A stretch of DNA of 64,000 bases from CAUTYU01 sp963545205 (GCA_963545205.1 CAUUHW010000001.1:62001-126000); one strand, 5' to 3'; shown: positions 17,870 to 26,148, numbered from the stretch's first letter. Notes: generated by a model not told the origin, from the sequence alone. Made by a program: numbers and translations.

Positions 17870-17908
17870 GCCGGGAAAGTTTTTACTTTCCCGGCGACTT
17901 TTTTATTT
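17870..17908. terminator. Strong intrinsic terminator hairpin, probably bidirectional
   Basis: An 11 bp perfect stem (GCCGGGAAAGT at 17870-17880 paired with ACTTTCCCGGC at 17885-17895) with a TTTT loop. On the plus strand it is followed by GACTTTTTTATTTTTT. On the minus strand it is followed by ACTTTTCC, so it should also stop transcripts of the TauE/SafE operon. It separates that operon from the two membrane-protein genes to its left. Confidence 0.75.
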
Positions 17909-18226
17909 TTTCATCAGATCCTGTCTTGTGACATTCATGACCTTGAAAGCGACCTTTTTATCCTGCCGCAGTTCATAGGCCAGTCGGACGATGTCACCCT
18001 GTTCAGGGCTGATACCGATTTCCGCGTCAGTAATATCAAACACGGATTCGACTCCTGTTGGGTTGCCATATTTGCTTGTTGTAAAGTTGGTATCATATTC
18101 TTCAACTGTCAGGGTTTGGCCTGCTGTAAAAGAAAGACATTTTCCCTGCACAACTTCTGCCGCAAATCCAGCTCCGGGAAGGAAGAGAAAGAGGGCGAAA
18201 ATGATAGCCGTATTGAGTACACGCAT
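17903..18226 (-). CDS. Small secreted protein
   Basis: A 107-residue protein with a clear signal peptide (about residues 1-22, ending GAGFAA) and a mature part of 85 residues with no cysteines except one near position 29. No known family is recognised. The pattern of alternating hydrophobic and polar residues suggests a small beta-barrel domain. It follows the TauE/SafE transporter gene after 11 bp and would act in the periplasm next to it, perhaps as an accessory or binding protein; that is inference. Confidence 0.6.
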   Translation of the reverse strand: MRVLNTAIIFALFLFLPGAGFAAEVVQGKCLSFTAGQTLTVEEYDTNFTTSKYGNPTGVESVFDITDAEIGISPEQGDIVRLAYELRQDKKVAFKVMNVTRQDLMKK

Positions 18227-18237
18227 GATATTTTCTC

Positions 18238-19281
18238 CTAGTTGTTATTGTTGGCGGCGTTAGCCTTCTTTTCCCGAAGTTCCTGAATGGCACCACGAAT
18301 CATTATGCGTATGATAACAAGGCAGATAATGGTAATAGCGCTGAGGATAAGGACCGCGGAAGGCAGGGAAAGGCCAAATTGCTTGAGGATAATGGAAAGC
18401 ATGCAGCACAGAACAGCGATTCCGAACAGGATTCGGATGCCGTATCCCTGGGAATACTTTGTGGCAACTGTTCCAATCTGCGCGCCAATGGCCGCTCCGG
18501 TGAGCATAACAAAAACAGCGACCAGTTCGATACGTCCCTTGTAGGCGTAGGTAAACGCGCCGTACAGACCGGAGATCATAACCTCAAACAGGTCAGTGCC
18601 AACTGCAATGTGAGTTGGACAGCCAATAAGGTACACAAGGGCCGGCATACGCAGCAATCCGCCGCCGATACCAAGAAACCCCGCCAGAATACCAGTCAGC
18701 AGACTGACAAGGATTGGCAGCCATCCCGAGCAGGTAAATCCGGAGGCCTTGAAATGTATCATCGGGGGAATATTGATTTTATGCAGGGTCTTGTACCAGG
18801 TAAAACCTTCAGCACCTTTTTCACCAACCTCTCCCTGCTTCTTTTTCTTTACCGCCTTGCGGTAGTCTCCAAAAACCATGAGCACAATCAGAGCCAGGAA
18901 GACAACGTATACCCAGCGGACAACAGAACCTACCATGCCCAGACGCTCAAGGAACATGACAATCTGGGCGCCGATTTCAATTCCGACCATTGTTCCGGCA
19001 AGCATCACAATACCAAGTTTATAGTCCACGTTTCCGAATTTGGCGTGTCTGATGGTTGAAACCATGGATTTACCGGCAATATGGGCAATATCTGTTCCAA
19101 TGGCAAAAGCCATGGGAAAACCAAGAATATTCAGCCCCGGTGTTACCATCCAGGCCCCGCCCATTCCAAAGAAGCCGCCAATAACTCCAACGGAAAATCC
19201 AATAAGGACAAGTCCTGGCCAGAAAATATAAACACCAGCTATAGGCATGTACATATAGAGCCAATTCGTGCTTTCAAGCAT
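18238..19281 (-). CDS. TauE/SafE-family membrane transporter
   Basis: Eight-helix inner-membrane protein of the COG0730 family, whose members are thought to export sulfite, sulfoacetate or other sulfur-containing anions. Two homologous halves are visible, each beginning with a glycine-rich helix (GVIGGFFGMGGAWMVTPGLN near residue 33 and GILAGFLGIGGGLLRMPALV near residue 215). A cytoplasmic loop of about 45 residues with a KKKKQGE stretch joins them. The length of 347 is longer than many members. It is the third gene of the sigma-54-driven operon with usp. The real substrate is unknown; in a sulfate reducer a sulfur oxyanion is plausible. Confidence 0.85.
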   Translation of the reverse strand: MLESTNWLYMYMPIAGVYIFWPGLVLIGFSVGVIGGFFGMGGAWMVTPGLNILGFPMAFAIGTDIAHIAGKSMVSTIRHAKFGNVDYKLGIVMLAGTMVGIEIGAQIVMFLERLGMVGSVVRWVYVVFLALIVLMVFGDYRKAVKKKKQGEVGEKGAEGFTWYKTLHKINIPPMIHFKASGFTCSGWLPILVSLLTGILAGFLGIGGGLLRMPALVYLIGCPTHIAVGTDLFEVMISGLYGAFTYAYKGRIELVAVFVMLTGAAIGAQIGTVATKYSQGYGIRILFGIAVLCCMLSIILKQFGLSLPSAVLILSAITIICLVIIRIMIRGAIQELREKKANAANNNN

Positions 19282-19292
19282 GTTGTTTCTCC

Positions 19293-19595
19293 TTAGTGTT
19301 CGACAATTTTGCGTGATTTCAGATCAAGACCTGTCCGTGCCATGATCAGATCCATGAGAAAGCCCAGAAAGGCCCCGTAGGCTCCGGTCAGTACCACCGC
19401 CCAGACAGCCATCATTGTATGGCTGGTATTATAGACATTGGCAAAATAGCGGAGAATTGGATTGTCTATGATACGGGTATCAGCAACAACAACCAGGTCT
19501 GCCGCTGCCTTGCCGCCTGCAAACAGCCAGCCGGGCATGAGAAGTTCCGCGGCCAGCACCATAAGACCCAAAAGAATAAGGTATGTTTTTTTCAT
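19293..19595 (-). CDS. Small membrane protein of the usp-TauE operon
   Basis: A 100-residue protein with an N-terminal hydrophobic segment (about residues 5-25, cleavable or anchoring) and a second one (about 58-82, TMMAVWAVVLTGAYGAFLGF). The loop between carries VADTRIIDNPILRYFANVYN. No family name is recognised. It sits 13 bp after usp and 11 bp before the transporter gene, which suggests a dedicated partner of the transporter. Confidence 0.65.
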   Translation of the reverse strand: MKKTYLILLGLMVLAAELLMPGWLFAGGKAAADLVVVADTRIIDNPILRYFANVYNTSHTMMAVWAVVLTGAYGAFLGFLMDLIMARTGLDLKSRKIVEH

Positions 19596-19608
19596 TTTTC
19601 CTCCTTGA

Positions 19609-20019
19609 TTAACGGATAATAAAAACTGAACAGTTCGCGTGTATGGCGACTTTTTCCGCCACGCTGCCTATAAAAAAGCGCTCCAGGTTGCCTTTTCCCT
19701 TAGCTCCCAGAACAACTGCGTCAAATCCTTCATTTGCCTTTTGTATTATGGATTCTGCCGGAGATGTCCCCAGCTCAATCTTTCCTGTTACCTGCAGGCC
19801 GGAGCTTTGCACTTTTTCCATTGCTTTCGCAAGGACAGGTTGCATATCCGCCTGCATTTTTTCAGCCATGAGCGGATGGACCTCTCCCGGCCCGCCGGGT
19901 AAAGGCGCGACGCTTATGATGTGAATACTTGCCTGAGTGCTTTTGGCGTATTCAATTGCCTGCTCAAGCGCGGCCTGCGCAAATGAAGAATTATCCATTG
20001 CCACTAAAATCTTTTTCAT
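19609..20019 (-). CDS. Universal stress protein, UspA family
   Basis: A 136-residue single-domain Usp protein. The N-terminus KKILVAMDNSSFAQAALEQA is typical, and the C-terminal GAKGKGNLERFFIGSVAEK is the G-2X-G-9X-GS motif of the ATP-binding subgroup. It is the first gene of the operon, with AAGGAGG 7 bp before its ATG and a consensus sigma-54 promoter centred at about 20053, so the predicted leader is only about 16 nt. In this setting it may sense ATP or phosphorylation status for the adjoining transporter, which is inference. Confidence 0.9.
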   Translation of the reverse strand: MKKILVAMDNSSFAQAALEQAIEYAKSTQASIHIISVAPLPGGPGEVHPLMAEKMQADMQPVLAKAMEKVQSSGLQVTGKIELGTSPAESIIQKANEGFDAVVLGAKGKGNLERFFIGSVAEKVAIHANCSVFIIR

Positions 20020-20045
20020 GCCTGAACCTCCTTTTTAGAGCTTGG

Positions 20046-20061
20046 AGCAATGTTCGTGCCA
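20046..20061 (-). promoter_or_regulatory. Consensus sigma-54 promoter of the usp-TauE operon
   Basis: Read on the minus strand the site is TGGCACGAACATTGCT, a full match to the TGGCAC-N5-TTGCT consensus with GG and GC 10 bp apart. Transcription would begin near 20035 and the usp ATG is at 20019. The gene for a sigma-54 activator lies immediately on the other side of this intergenic region, so it is the obvious candidate activator. Confidence 0.85.
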
Positions 20062-20080
20062 CTGCGCGTGCTTGACCAAA

Positions 20081-20108
20081 TTGCGTGATTGTGATTCTCT
20101 GCACAAAC
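20081..20108 (-). promoter_or_regulatory. Candidate activator-binding element upstream of the usp sigma-54 promoter
   Basis: On the minus strand GTTTGTGCA (20100-20108) is followed 10 bp later by ATCACGCAA (20081-20089), which ends exactly 20 bp before the GG of the promoter. The same ATCACGCAA-N20-GG arrangement occurs at the second sigma-54 promoter at 32716-32777. The half sites GTTTGYGC and GCAAAC are inversely oriented, as expected for a dimeric activator. Confidence 0.55.
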
Positions 20109-20212
20109 AAGCCCTATGAAAGTTGGGATATACAACAATAGCGGGCAGTTTGAGGCTGGTTCAACACGTGAGAGATATTTCCTGCCTGAATAAGAAAAAT
20201 TGCAGGTATCCT

Positions 20213-22738
20213 ATGGAATTTTCTGTAAAAAAAAGATGTTCTTCCTGGTTTTTGTCTCTGCCAAGATATATTGTCAGGAATACTATTATGGGCAAACTCC
20301 TGCTGGCCCTGATACCGTCCCTGATTTTGCTTCTGACTGTAACAGGTTTTCTGACATATCGCTTCTCTTCAAAGTTTATAGGAACAGCTCTTGTCCGTAA
20401 CGTGCAGATACAAAATCTTGGTCAGGCATTGGCTCTTGAAAGCTATCTTGAACAATGCAGACAGGACGTGCTTTTTATCGCGCAATCTGAGCTTGGCCCT
20501 GACGCTTTGCGTGATTTTTTGCGCCAGCGCAGCGCGTTAAGCTCCAGAGAGTACCCGTTTGTGGGATATATTTCACTTCGTGATAATCACCATATCTTCT
20601 ATGCCCAGTACAAGGGGGAACTGGTTGCTCTTTCTGTGGATAAGCTGGGGAGCTGTTCTCCTGATCCTTTTTTGTTTTATGAGCAGATACAGTCGCTCGG
20701 AAAAAAGGATGTCTGGCTTTCCTCGCTTGTGGAGGCTGTACTGCCGTTTCCAATGGGGCAAAATGCCAATTATCGTCTGCACAGTCCGGCTTTTTTTCTG
20801 GCCGCGCCTTTTTTCAGGAAAGAAGAGCTCGTTGGGTACGTCCTGCTGGCGGTTCCTCTTGGCGAGATTCATCAGGTTGTGAACAGGTATAATGGAGAAT
20901 CCATTTTGCACCGGGCCTATCCCCGCAGCTCTGAAGTCCGGTTCAGCTTTTTTTTCACTCCGGAAGGCTGGGTGCTGTTTGAATCCGGGGCCCAGGGAGA
21001 AGAAAAGGATTTTTATTCCACGGAAAACATGCGTGGGCATTGCAGCGGAAGCATTGGCCTGCCCGGATTGAAAGAGGCGTTTCGTCCAAATTCTGCCTGT
21101 GGGTTTTTCTGGGAATCCGTTGCAGAGGTGAAAAAGGGAAAGCAGGGAGTTGTGGGGCTTGCGCAGGAGAAAATTTTTGAGCCTTCACCCATGCTGGCCT
21201 ATGCGCCTGTTTTTTTCTGTGAGCGGGAGGACGGGAAACGGAAAATTATAGGCGGGATCGGTTTTGAGGATCGCAGCCGTCTTTCTGTTGCTGCCGGGTA
21301 TAAACATATTGATGTCATGTTTCTGCTTATTTTGGGGGCCTCTGTTTTTTGCGTGGTGCTTGTGTATTTTCTCAGCTGGTATGTGACCCGGCCCCTGATG
21401 CGTTTGACGCAGGCTGTAAAGAATCTGTCCATTACTGACAACCGTCCTGAATTTCTTGAAATCCCAAAGGCGGGGTATGAAACATCCTTATTACAAAAAG
21501 CCATCAACTCCATGCTCGCCACCACCTATAGGCAGCTTGAAGAAATCAGGGTGCGTGACCAGCAGCTCGAGTCTGAAATCTTACGTGAACCGGTCAGTTT
21601 TTTACCTGTTTCAGATGACGGAGAGGACATACGCGCGGTGGACAGGATTTTGGGAGAAGCCCCTTGTATGCAGACTTTACGCTCGGAAATCCTCAAGGCA
21701 GCCAAGGTTGATGTGGATATTCTGATTGTTGGAGAAACAGGGACTGGAAAACAACTCACGGCCGAGGCTGTTCATTTTTGCAGTAAACGGCAGCATAAGC
21801 CCTTTATTTCCATTAACTGTGGAGAACTGGACGAAAATTTGCTTATGGATACCCTGTTCGGGCATGTGAAAGGGGCGTTTACTGAAGCAAAAAACGAACG
21901 GAAAGGCGCTTTTCTTCAGGCGCATGGGGGGACACTTTTTCTGGACGAAATCCAGCTTGCCTCCGCAAAAGTGCAGCAGGCTCTTTTACGGGTCCTGGCT
22001 CTGCACAAGATAAAGCCTTTGGGCAGTGATAAAGAGCTTGATGTTGATGTGCGTGTTACTGCCGCCAGTAATGTTGATCTGCGTCATTTGATTCGTGCCC
22101 GTTTGTTTCGCGATGATCTGTATTTCCGTTTGAAAGTACTCACCATTCACACGCCGCCACTGCGTGAACACAAGGAAGACATTTTGCCTGTTGCAATGCA
22201 GTGTTTGAAGGAAAGTGAAAAGATGACCGGACGGAAAGGGCGTATTCTAAGCAAGGGCGCGCTTGAAAAGATGCAGAATTATGACTGGCCGGGAAATGTG
22301 CGTGAACTTCGTAATTGTGTGACAAGAGCTGCCGTGATGTATGAAAGTGAAGTTCTCCTGGCCGATCATATCATACTGGATAATGAATCTTCACTGCCTG
22401 TTTTTGTTCCTGATGATACGGAAAAAGAAGATGTTATTAAAGAGAGTAATACAGATTTTTTAGATGATATTAAATCTCGGCAATCTGCTCAAGACAGATA
22501 CAGTGAGGATGTTGTTGAATTAAATGTGAGGCAGAGTTTGGCCTGGAAGCGTATTGTGAAAATGGAAAGCATTACGCGCGGTCAGTATCAGGAATTGATG
22601 GAAAAAAATATCGCCGCGCGCACAGCCGTATATGATTTACAGGATATGGTTGAAAAAGGCTTGTTACGTAAGGAAGGCAGCGGGCCGGCAACCCGTTACG
22701 TGGTAACAGGCGGAGAAAAGAAAACTAGGTTAATCTGA
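20213..22738 (+). CDS. Membrane-anchored sigma-54 activator with extracytoplasmic sensor and HAMP
   Basis: Predicted bacterial enhancer-binding protein. Order: transmembrane helix (about residues 27-48), periplasmic sensor of about 310 residues, second helix (about 370-392, ending in SWYVTRP), HAMP domain, coiled linker, then a central AAA+ domain with Walker A GETGTGKQ near residue 508, the sigma-54 contact loop as GAFTEA near 555, and Walker B GGTLFLDE near 573. The C-terminal 70 residues look like a winged helix (ITRGQYQELMEKN, then a TAVYDLQDMVEKG recognition segment) instead of a Fis-type helix. The ATG at 20213 has AGGT 6 bp upstream; the ATG at 20288 (AGGA, 8 bp) is nearly as good. It heads an operon with the next two genes. 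Confidence 0.85.
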   Translation: MEFSVKKRCSSWFLSLPRYIVRNTIMGKLLLALIPSLILLLTVTGFLTYRFSSKFIGTALVRNVQIQNLGQALALESYLEQCRQDVLFIAQSELGPDALRDFLRQRSALSSREYPFVGYISLRDNHHIFYAQYKGELVALSVDKLGSCSPDPFLFYEQIQSLGKKDVWLSSLVEAVLPFPMGQNANYRLHSPAFFLAAPFFRKEELVGYVLLAVPLGEIHQVVNRYNGESILHRAYPRSSEVRFSFFFTPEGWVLFESGAQGEEKDFYSTENMRGHCSGSIGLPGLKEAFRPNSACGFFWESVAEVKKGKQGVVGLAQEKIFEPSPMLAYAPVFFCEREDGKRKIIGGIGFEDRSRLSVAAGYKHIDVMFLLILGASVFCVVLVYFLSWYVTRPLMRLTQAVKNLSITDNRPEFLEIPKAGYETSLLQKAINSMLATTYRQLEEIRVRDQQLESEILREPVSFLPVSDDGEDIRAVDRILGEAPCMQTLRSEILKAAKVDVDILIVGETGTGKQLTAEAVHFCSKRQHKPFISINCGELDENLLMDTLFGHVKGAFTEAKNERKGAFLQAHGGTLFLDEIQLASAKVQQALLRVLALHKIKPLGSDKELDVDVRVTAASNVDLRHLIRARLFRDDLYFRLKVLTIHTPPLREHKEDILPVAMQCLKESEKMTGRKGRILSKGALEKMQNYDWPGNVRELRNCVTRAAVMYESEVLLADHIILDNESSLPVFVPDDTEKEDVIKESNTDFLDDIKSRQSAQDRYSEDVVELNVRQSLAWKRIVKMESITRGQYQELMEKNIAARTAVYDLQDMVEKGLLRKEGSGPATRYVVTGGEKKTRLI

Positions 22739-22757
22739 TTTTTTATGAGGAAGAGTC

Positions 22758-25337
22758 ATGCGAAATTTTTTTCATTCGTTGTTTAAGAAATCTCCTGTTG
22801 ATGACACTGCTGTTATTCAAAATTTTAAGGGCAAGTACGAATGTTTTCGTAATCTATTAGAATCAAATGCTGAACTTTTGCGCATTACTACCGTTCTACA
22901 GGAGGCGCTGCGCGGTGACGAGGTCTTCGGAGTTTCTTTTCTCCGTACCCAGGCCGCGCGGGCTGTTTTTCATGCTGTTCGCATTGTTGCAAGTCTCAAT
23001 GAGATGTCGGGTGGGGCCTATCCCGGTCTGCAACGGGTAACAGAGGGTCTTCGTGAGCAGATTGAAGCCATTGTTGGCGCGGAATTTCCCGAACAGGAAT
23101 GCCCGTTTGTTTTGTGGCATCTGGCGGTTGGGAAAGAATCCACCCATCTGGTGGGCGGAAAGAACGCGAATCTGGGCGAGGTTGTTTCCCGTGTGGGCTT
23201 GCCTGTTCCAAGAGGCTTTGCCATCACGGTTTCCGCCTTTGCCGCCTTGCTGAATGAAGCTGACCGCCTGGAGCATATCCGTTCAATTTCCATGAATATT
23301 TTGCCTGATGATACCCGTTCCCTTGCCCGCTGTGGCAAAGAAATAGAACAGCTTATTTTGAACGGGCCAATTCCTGATGAATTGGAGCAGGCTATTTACG
23401 ATGCCTGGGACAGGTGTTTTTCTCCGGGCCAGAAAGTGGCCCTGCGCAGCAGCGCAGTAGGAGAAGACAGTGAGCTTTCCTTTGCCGGACAATATATTTC
23501 CCTGATGGGAATTCCTCGTGAAAAGCTCATTTCCGGCTACCGGGAAGTTGTGGCCAGCCTTTTTTCGCCACAGGCTGTTGCCTATCGGCTTTATAAAGGC
23601 GTTCCCCTTGAGGAAAGCTCCATGGGCGTGGTGTGTATGGAAATGGTTGATTCCGTGGCCAGCGGGGTTGTGTATTCCCGCCATCCCTTTCATCAGCAAG
23701 ATGACCGGGTGCTTGTGAACGCGATCTGGGGGCATGGTTCGTATCTGGTTGATGGCCGTGTTTCACCGGACAGTTTTAGTGTCGCGCGGGGAGAAAATCT
23801 GATCATTGTTGCCCGCTCTGTTGCCCGGAAATCAACGCGTCTTGTTCTTCTGCCTGACGGAAACCAGGCTGAAGAACAGGTGGAACGGGAACAGGCAGAG
23901 ACCGCCTGCCTTGATGATGAGCAAGTTCTGACGCTGGCGGCCTGGGCCTTGCGTCTGGAAAAACATTATGGCTGTCCGCAGGATATGGAATGGGCGCTTG
24001 ACAGGAGCGGGCGGCTGCTTGTTGTGCAGACACGTCCCCTGATTGTGGCGGGAGTCGGGAATGAAAAACAGGAAAAGTCCCGACCTTTGCCCGGGCGGGA
24101 AATTCTGCTGGAAGCCGGACAGACCGCCTGTCCGGGAGCGGGGTGCGGGCCTGTGTGTATTGTGGAAAATGAAGAGGATATCGACTCCTTTCCCCCCGGC
24201 GGCGTGCTGGTTATCCGGCATTCTTCTCCCCGCTATACCCTTGTGCTGCAGCTGGCGAGCGCTGTTGTAACCGATGCTGGAAGCATAGCAGGACATATGG
24301 CTTCGCTGACACGGGAATTTCAGGTTCCGGCGCTGCTTGATACCCGTGAGGCAACGACAAAACTGCACCAGGGCCAGATTGTTACGGTTGATGCCACTTC
24401 ATGTCGTGTGTACGCCGGAGTGGCAGAAGAACTGCTTGTTGAACAAAGGCCGCAACAAGGCAAGATGATTGGCTCTTCGGTTTACGGTCTGCTGGAAAAA
24501 CTGGCCGCCCTGATTGTGCCCCTGAACCTGACTGACCCCAAATCTCCGGATTTTAATCCTGAAAAATGTCTGACACTCCATGATGTTATGCGGTTCGCGC
24601 ATGAGCGTTCCTATACCGAGATGTTTTCCATCAACGACCTGACCTCGTCCCGCAGCTCCATCAGTGTCCGGCTCAAGTCGGATATTCCCTTTGATTTGTA
24701 TGTCATCGACCTTGGAGAAGGTCTGAAGGTTTCGAGCCGTGACCGCCGGGTTATTGAGCTGGCTGATGTTGTTTCGCCGCCTTTTCTGGCCCTGATACAT
24801 GGAATGGAGCGCCAGGATTCCCAGTCATGTGAACCGCGGCCTGTGCAGCTGGAGGGCTTTTTTTCGGTTTTGAGCCAACAGATGCTGGCTCCTCCCAAAC
24901 TTGGCACGGAACGCTTTGGTGACCGCAGTTACGCTCTTATTTCAGACCGTTATCTGAATTTTAGCTCCAGAGTGGGCTATCATTACGGAATTGTTGATGC
25001 GTACTGCGGAAAGACCCTGAGTAAAAACTATGTGAATTTTGAATTTAAGGGCGGAGCGGCAGATGCAACCAGAAGGAACCGGCGGGTAGTGGCTATTTCC
25101 CGTATTCTGGAAAAACAGGACTTTGCCGTTGAAGTTACCGGAGACAGGGCTGTTGCCCGTTTTCAAAAGTATGAATGTGAAGATATTCTGGTGCGGCTCA
25201 ATATGCTTGGGCGGTTGCTTATTTTTACCCGCCAGATGGATATGCTGATGAACAGCGACCGTGATATTGATAACGCCGTGAGCAGCTTTTTACGGGGAGA
25301 CCATGAGCTGAACGGAAAAGAAGGAGAGAAAAAGTGA
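22758..25337 (+). CDS. ATP-grasp/phosphohistidine protein of the PEP synthase superfamily, atypical C-terminus
   Basis: An 859-residue protein with the N-terminal ATP-grasp domain of PEP synthase and pyruvate phosphate dikinase (LVGGKNANLGEVVSR near residue 131 is the hallmark) and the swivelling phosphohistidine domain (GSIAGHMAS, catalytic His513). The usual PEP/pyruvate-binding TIM barrel is missing; residues from about 570 to 859 resemble nothing I know. This layout recalls rifampicin phosphotransferase and water-dikinase-type fragments, in which ATP phosphorylates the histidine and then an unknown acceptor. It overlaps the receiver gene by 4 bp and follows the sigma-54 activator by 19 bp, so a signalling or regulatory phosphotransfer role is more likely than carbon metabolism. 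Confidence 0.8.
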   Translation: MRNFFHSLFKKSPVDDTAVIQNFKGKYECFRNLLESNAELLRITTVLQEALRGDEVFGVSFLRTQAARAVFHAVRIVASLNEMSGGAYPGLQRVTEGLREQIEAIVGAEFPEQECPFVLWHLAVGKESTHLVGGKNANLGEVVSRVGLPVPRGFAITVSAFAALLNEADRLEHIRSISMNILPDDTRSLARCGKEIEQLILNGPIPDELEQAIYDAWDRCFSPGQKVALRSSAVGEDSELSFAGQYISLMGIPREKLISGYREVVASLFSPQAVAYRLYKGVPLEESSMGVVCMEMVDSVASGVVYSRHPFHQQDDRVLVNAIWGHGSYLVDGRVSPDSFSVARGENLIIVARSVARKSTRLVLLPDGNQAEEQVEREQAETACLDDEQVLTLAAWALRLEKHYGCPQDMEWALDRSGRLLVVQTRPLIVAGVGNEKQEKSRPLPGREILLEAGQTACPGAGCGPVCIVENEEDIDSFPPGGVLVIRHSSPRYTLVLQLASAVVTDAGSIAGHMASLTREFQVPALLDTREATTKLHQGQIVTVDATSCRVYAGVAEELLVEQRPQQGKMIGSSVYGLLEKLAALIVPLNLTDPKSPDFNPEKCLTLHDVMRFAHERSYTEMFSINDLTSSRSSISVRLKSDIPFDLYVIDLGEGLKVSSRDRRVIELADVVSPPFLALIHGMERQDSQSCEPRPVQLEGFFSVLSQQMLAPPKLGTERFGDRSYALISDRYLNFSSRVGYHYGIVDAYCGKTLSKNYVNFEFKGGAADATRRNRRVVAISRILEKQDFAVEVTGDRAVARFQKYECEDILVRLNMLGRLLIFTRQMDMLMNSDRDIDNAVSSFLRGDHELNGKEGEKK

Positions 25338-25738
25338 AAAGTGATGTTGCTGTTCGGGTGTTGCTGGTTGATGATGACCAGTTGTTTTGCCAAAACGCCG
25401 TGCGCTTGCTGGCCGGTGAAGGCGTGCGGGCGGATTTTGTCCTGAGCGGGGAAGACTGTTTACAGCGCGTGCAGGAAGAAGAGTTTGACGTTTTAGTGCT
25501 GGATCAGAAAATGCCGGGCCTCAGCGGAACAGAAACCCTGCGTCTGCTGCGGGAAAATAACTGTACCGCAGAGGTGCTTTTGCTGACCGGACACGCCTCT
25601 GTTGGAGACGCCTGTGATGGAACACGTCTGAATGCTGCTGATTATCTGCTCAAACCTGTTTCCATGGCTGTTCTGGCGGCAAAAATTATTGGCGTTTACG
25701 AACGCAAGCAGGAAAAGGAAAGACAAATTCCAGATTAA
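25334..25738 (+). CDS. Stand-alone response-regulator receiver domain
   Basis: A 134-residue CheY-like receiver without an output domain. Acidic pair in LLVDDDQLF (residues 9-17), phosphoacceptor Asp in LVLDQKMPGLSG (near residue 55), the Thr in LLTGHAS and the Lys in LLKPVS are all present. The start overlaps the preceding gene (ATGA-like, GTG within GTGAAAAG). Its stop codon at 25736-25738 lies in DNA shared with the truncated feoB on the other strand. It probably passes signals between the kinases and the sigma-54/ATP-grasp proteins. Confidence 0.88.
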   Translation: MKSDVAVRVLLVDDDQLFCQNAVRLLAGEGVRADFVLSGEDCLQRVQEEEFDVLVLDQKMPGLSGTETLRLLRENNCTAEVLLLTGHASVGDACDGTRLNAADYLLKPVSMAVLAAKIIGVYERKQEKERQIPD

Positions 25739-25890
25739 ATGGATGTTCGTCCCGCATTTGCCTGGCCAATTCCCACATGCTGGCTGGAACCTGTCAGGGC
25801 GTTAAACAGGGGTGATTTACCGGCATTTGGCTGCCCCAGCAGGGCAATGGTTTTTCCTGCCGGATTTTTCTGATGGCTTGGCGATTTCAT
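25735..25890 (-). pseudogene. feoB: feoB remnant, N-terminal G-domain start only
   Basis: Remnant of the ferrous iron transporter FeoB. From ATG 25890 the protein reads KTIALLGQPNAGKSP and LFNALTGSSQHVG, which is the FeoB G1 region, but the GKST motif has become GKSP. A one-base frameshift follows, since the next conserved FeoB residues (NWPGK) appear in another frame. Similarity ends at about 25750, only a few bases before the stop codon of the convergent receiver gene. The remaining 650 or so residues, including the whole membrane channel, are absent. The ATG overlaps the feoA stop (ATGA). Confidence 0.8.
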
Positions 25891-26148
25891 TTCGGCTCTT
25901 CTTTGGCAGACGGGAGACGGTTTATGTCTGTATCCATGAAAATCTGTTCAGCCTCAGCCCGGTTCACGGCAATCATGGTATCCTGACAGAAGAGCAGTAC
26001 CGGACGATCCCTTTCATTGGCCAATCTGTACAAAAGATCCGACAACAAGCCCGATGGATGATGCCCGGCTCAGAAACCGGGCATCTCCCTCAATAGCGGT
26101 AATCGTTCCTGGGAATCCCGGCCTGACCAGGGTAATCTTTCCACTCAT
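25887..26148 (-). pseudogene. feoA: Frameshifted feoA
   Basis: Remnant of the small SH3-like protein FeoA of the ferrous iron system. From ATG 26148 the frame gives GTITAIEGDARFLSRASSIG, typical of FeoA, but stops at TGA after FVQIGQ. The missing end of the domain (DRPVLLFCQDTMIAVNRAEA) is found in the next frame and runs to the TGA at 25887-25889, so a single-base frameshift lies near 26020. It begins 10 bp after the receptor gene ends, so receptor, feoA and feoB were one operon. Confidence 0.8.
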
